Made by a program: the position numbers and the translations under genes. Under the pieces are notes generated by a model that worked only from the letters and a program-made list of their open reading frames with translations, ran no database searches and was not told where the DNA came from. 23,256 nt of DNA, taken from contig CAXYVG010000060.1 of the NCBI GenBank assembly GCA_964292325.1, positions 1-23,256 on the forward strand, in the 5' to 3' direction. This stretch comes from CTSoil-075 sp964292325 (GTDB lineage Bacteria > Bacillota > Negativicutes > DSM-13327). Positions 22,514-23,256 of this stretch are shown piece after piece; within the stretch, counting starts at the first letter, position 1, and every line of letters begins with the position of its first letter.

Positions 22514-23191
22514 CTATTCGGCACAATCATAGTCTGCTAATAATAAAGGCAACTTTCCTTGCATCGCCAATCTAAGACGTTTCTCGATTTCAAACCAATT
22601 TATTAATGTTAACCATTTTTTAACATACCGCTCACGATCATATTGATAATCAAGATAATATGCATGCTCCCATACATCGGTTACCATTATGGGAATTGCC
22701 CCCCATTGAGTAAGGTTTTGATGTTTTTCAGCAGTAAGAATTTCTAAGTGATTCCACGATGGATTCCATACAAGTATTCCCCACCCAGATGCTTCGATTT
22801 TAGTAGTTGCAATAACGAATTGCTCTATAAAAGCATCAAAATTACCAAAGTATTTATTGATTTCCTTTATTGTGCATCGTCCCGGTTCACTTTCAAACTT
22901 TATAGGTGCCATAATTGTCCAGTAAATACTATGCAAAATGTGTCCAGATCCATTAAATGCTAATTCATTTTCCCAATACTTGATAAATGTAAAGTCATCT
23001 TGTCGCCTTGCTTCTACGAGAGCTAACTCCGCTTTATTTAAGCCATCTACATAAGATTTATGATGATGGTCATGATGATACTTCAGTGTAGTTTCACTAA
23101 TAATTGGTTCAAGTGCATCATATGGATAAGGCAATGGTGGTAATCTATGTTTACCTGCTGGAGTATACTCTCTTAAAAGTCCATTATCCAA
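22514..23191 (-). CDS. Iron/manganese superoxide dismutase (possibly spore-associated)
   Basis: This 225-residue Fe/Mn-SOD has metal ligands His39 (LKYHHDHHHKSYVDGLN), His87 (GHILHSIYW), Asp172 and His176 (DVWEHAYYLDY). It converts superoxide to oxygen and peroxide. The start codon is TTG at 23191: AGAGGGGTGAG lies just upstream, an in-frame TAG blocks extension, and no in-frame ATG occurs near the N-terminus. A short N-terminal extension (about 12 residues) precedes the usual LPPLPYPYDALEP start. The common Asn of the GHxNH motif is Leu86 here, and the LTAEKHQNLTQWG segment replaces the usual NQD-type loop. Its position beside a germination operon suggests, but does not prove, a spore-coat role. 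Confidence 0.92.
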   Translation of the reverse strand: MDNGLLREYTPAGKHRLPPLPYPYDALEPIISETTLKYHHDHHHKSYVDGLNKAELALVEARRQDDFTFIKYWENELAFNGSGHILHSIYWTIMAPIKFESEPGRCTIKEINKYFGNFDAFIEQFVIATTKIEASGWGILVWNPSWNHLEILTAEKHQNLTQWGAIPIMVTDVWEHAYYLDYQYDRERYVKKWLTLINWFEIEKRLRLAMQGKLPLLLADYDCAE

Positions 23192-23243
23192 AAACTCACC
23201 CCTCTAACAGTCTTTTTATTTTATTATATTTAGCCAACGAGGT

Positions 23244-23256
23244 GGAGGTGACATCA
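23244..23256 (+). promoter_or_regulatory. Ribosome binding site for a plus-strand gene at the right edge
   Basis: GGAGGTG (23244-23250) is a strong Shine-Dalgarno sequence. The window ends with ACATCA, so an ATG could begin at the very last base (23256). That would give a gene divergent from the SOD gene, with a shared region of about 60 bp. Confidence 0.5.

Noticed and set aside
1..23256. CRISPR arrays, tRNA or rRNA genes, transposase genes, phage genes
   Set aside because: I looked for repeat-spacer patterns, tRNA-like cloverleafs and typical mobile-element proteins and saw none.

Overview
The window looks like chromosomal DNA of an AT-rich, anaerobe-type, endospore-forming member of the Firmicutes. 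It carries a GerA-type spore germinant receptor operon, chemoreceptors of clostridial/Negativicutes style, and a mannose-family PTS under a LevR-type sigma-54 activator. The overall flavour resembles a Pelosinus/Sporomusa-like Negativicute, but that genus-level guess is inference. Nearly every gene lies on the minus strand; the one clear plus-strand gene is a 78-residue membrane protein at 16718-16954.

Left third (1-6430): a PTS locus transcribed right to left. The order is IIA (6374-5955), IIB (5953-5471), IIC (5418-4651), IID (4636-3815), a Cof-type HAD phosphatase (3564-2755), a second IIB (2727-2245) and a LevR-type activator (2197 to beyond the left edge). A good -24/-12 sigma-54 promoter lies just before the IIA gene, which fits the LevR regulator at the far end of the cluster. 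A 102-bp segment with perfect 14-bp inverted ends sits between IID and the phosphatase. Upstream of the promoter is about 0.6 kb of decayed DNA that ends in the first 19 codons of a family-1 glycosidase gene.

Middle (7050-16560): independent minus-strand units, most ending in clear intrinsic terminators. They are chemoreceptor 1 (7114-8844), an unknown 151-residue protein (9283-9738), a ketopantoate reductase with a 50-residue follower gene (10107-11030 and 9933-10085), an AlaA-type aminotransferase (11164-12381), chemoreceptor 2 (12808-14529), and a MarR regulator with an MFS exporter (16555-14845). The MarR gene has a near-consensus promoter and a palindromic operator just downstream of it.

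Right third (16700-23256): the spore region. A complete gerA-gerB-gerC operon (22250-18272) is followed on the same strand by a second gerB (18131-17019). Short flanking scars show that the whole operon, plus the last nine codons of the convergent small membrane gene, was tandemly duplicated. The downstream copy then lost nearly all of its gerA and gerC but kept gerB intact, and that gerB has diverged in patches. The present arrangement is therefore A-B-C-B', one receptor with two alternative permease subunits; this is the most interesting feature of the window. A Fe/Mn superoxide dismutase gene with a TTG start (23191-22514) lies upstream of the operon. A ribosome binding site at the extreme right edge suggests a plus-strand gene starting at or just past the window end.
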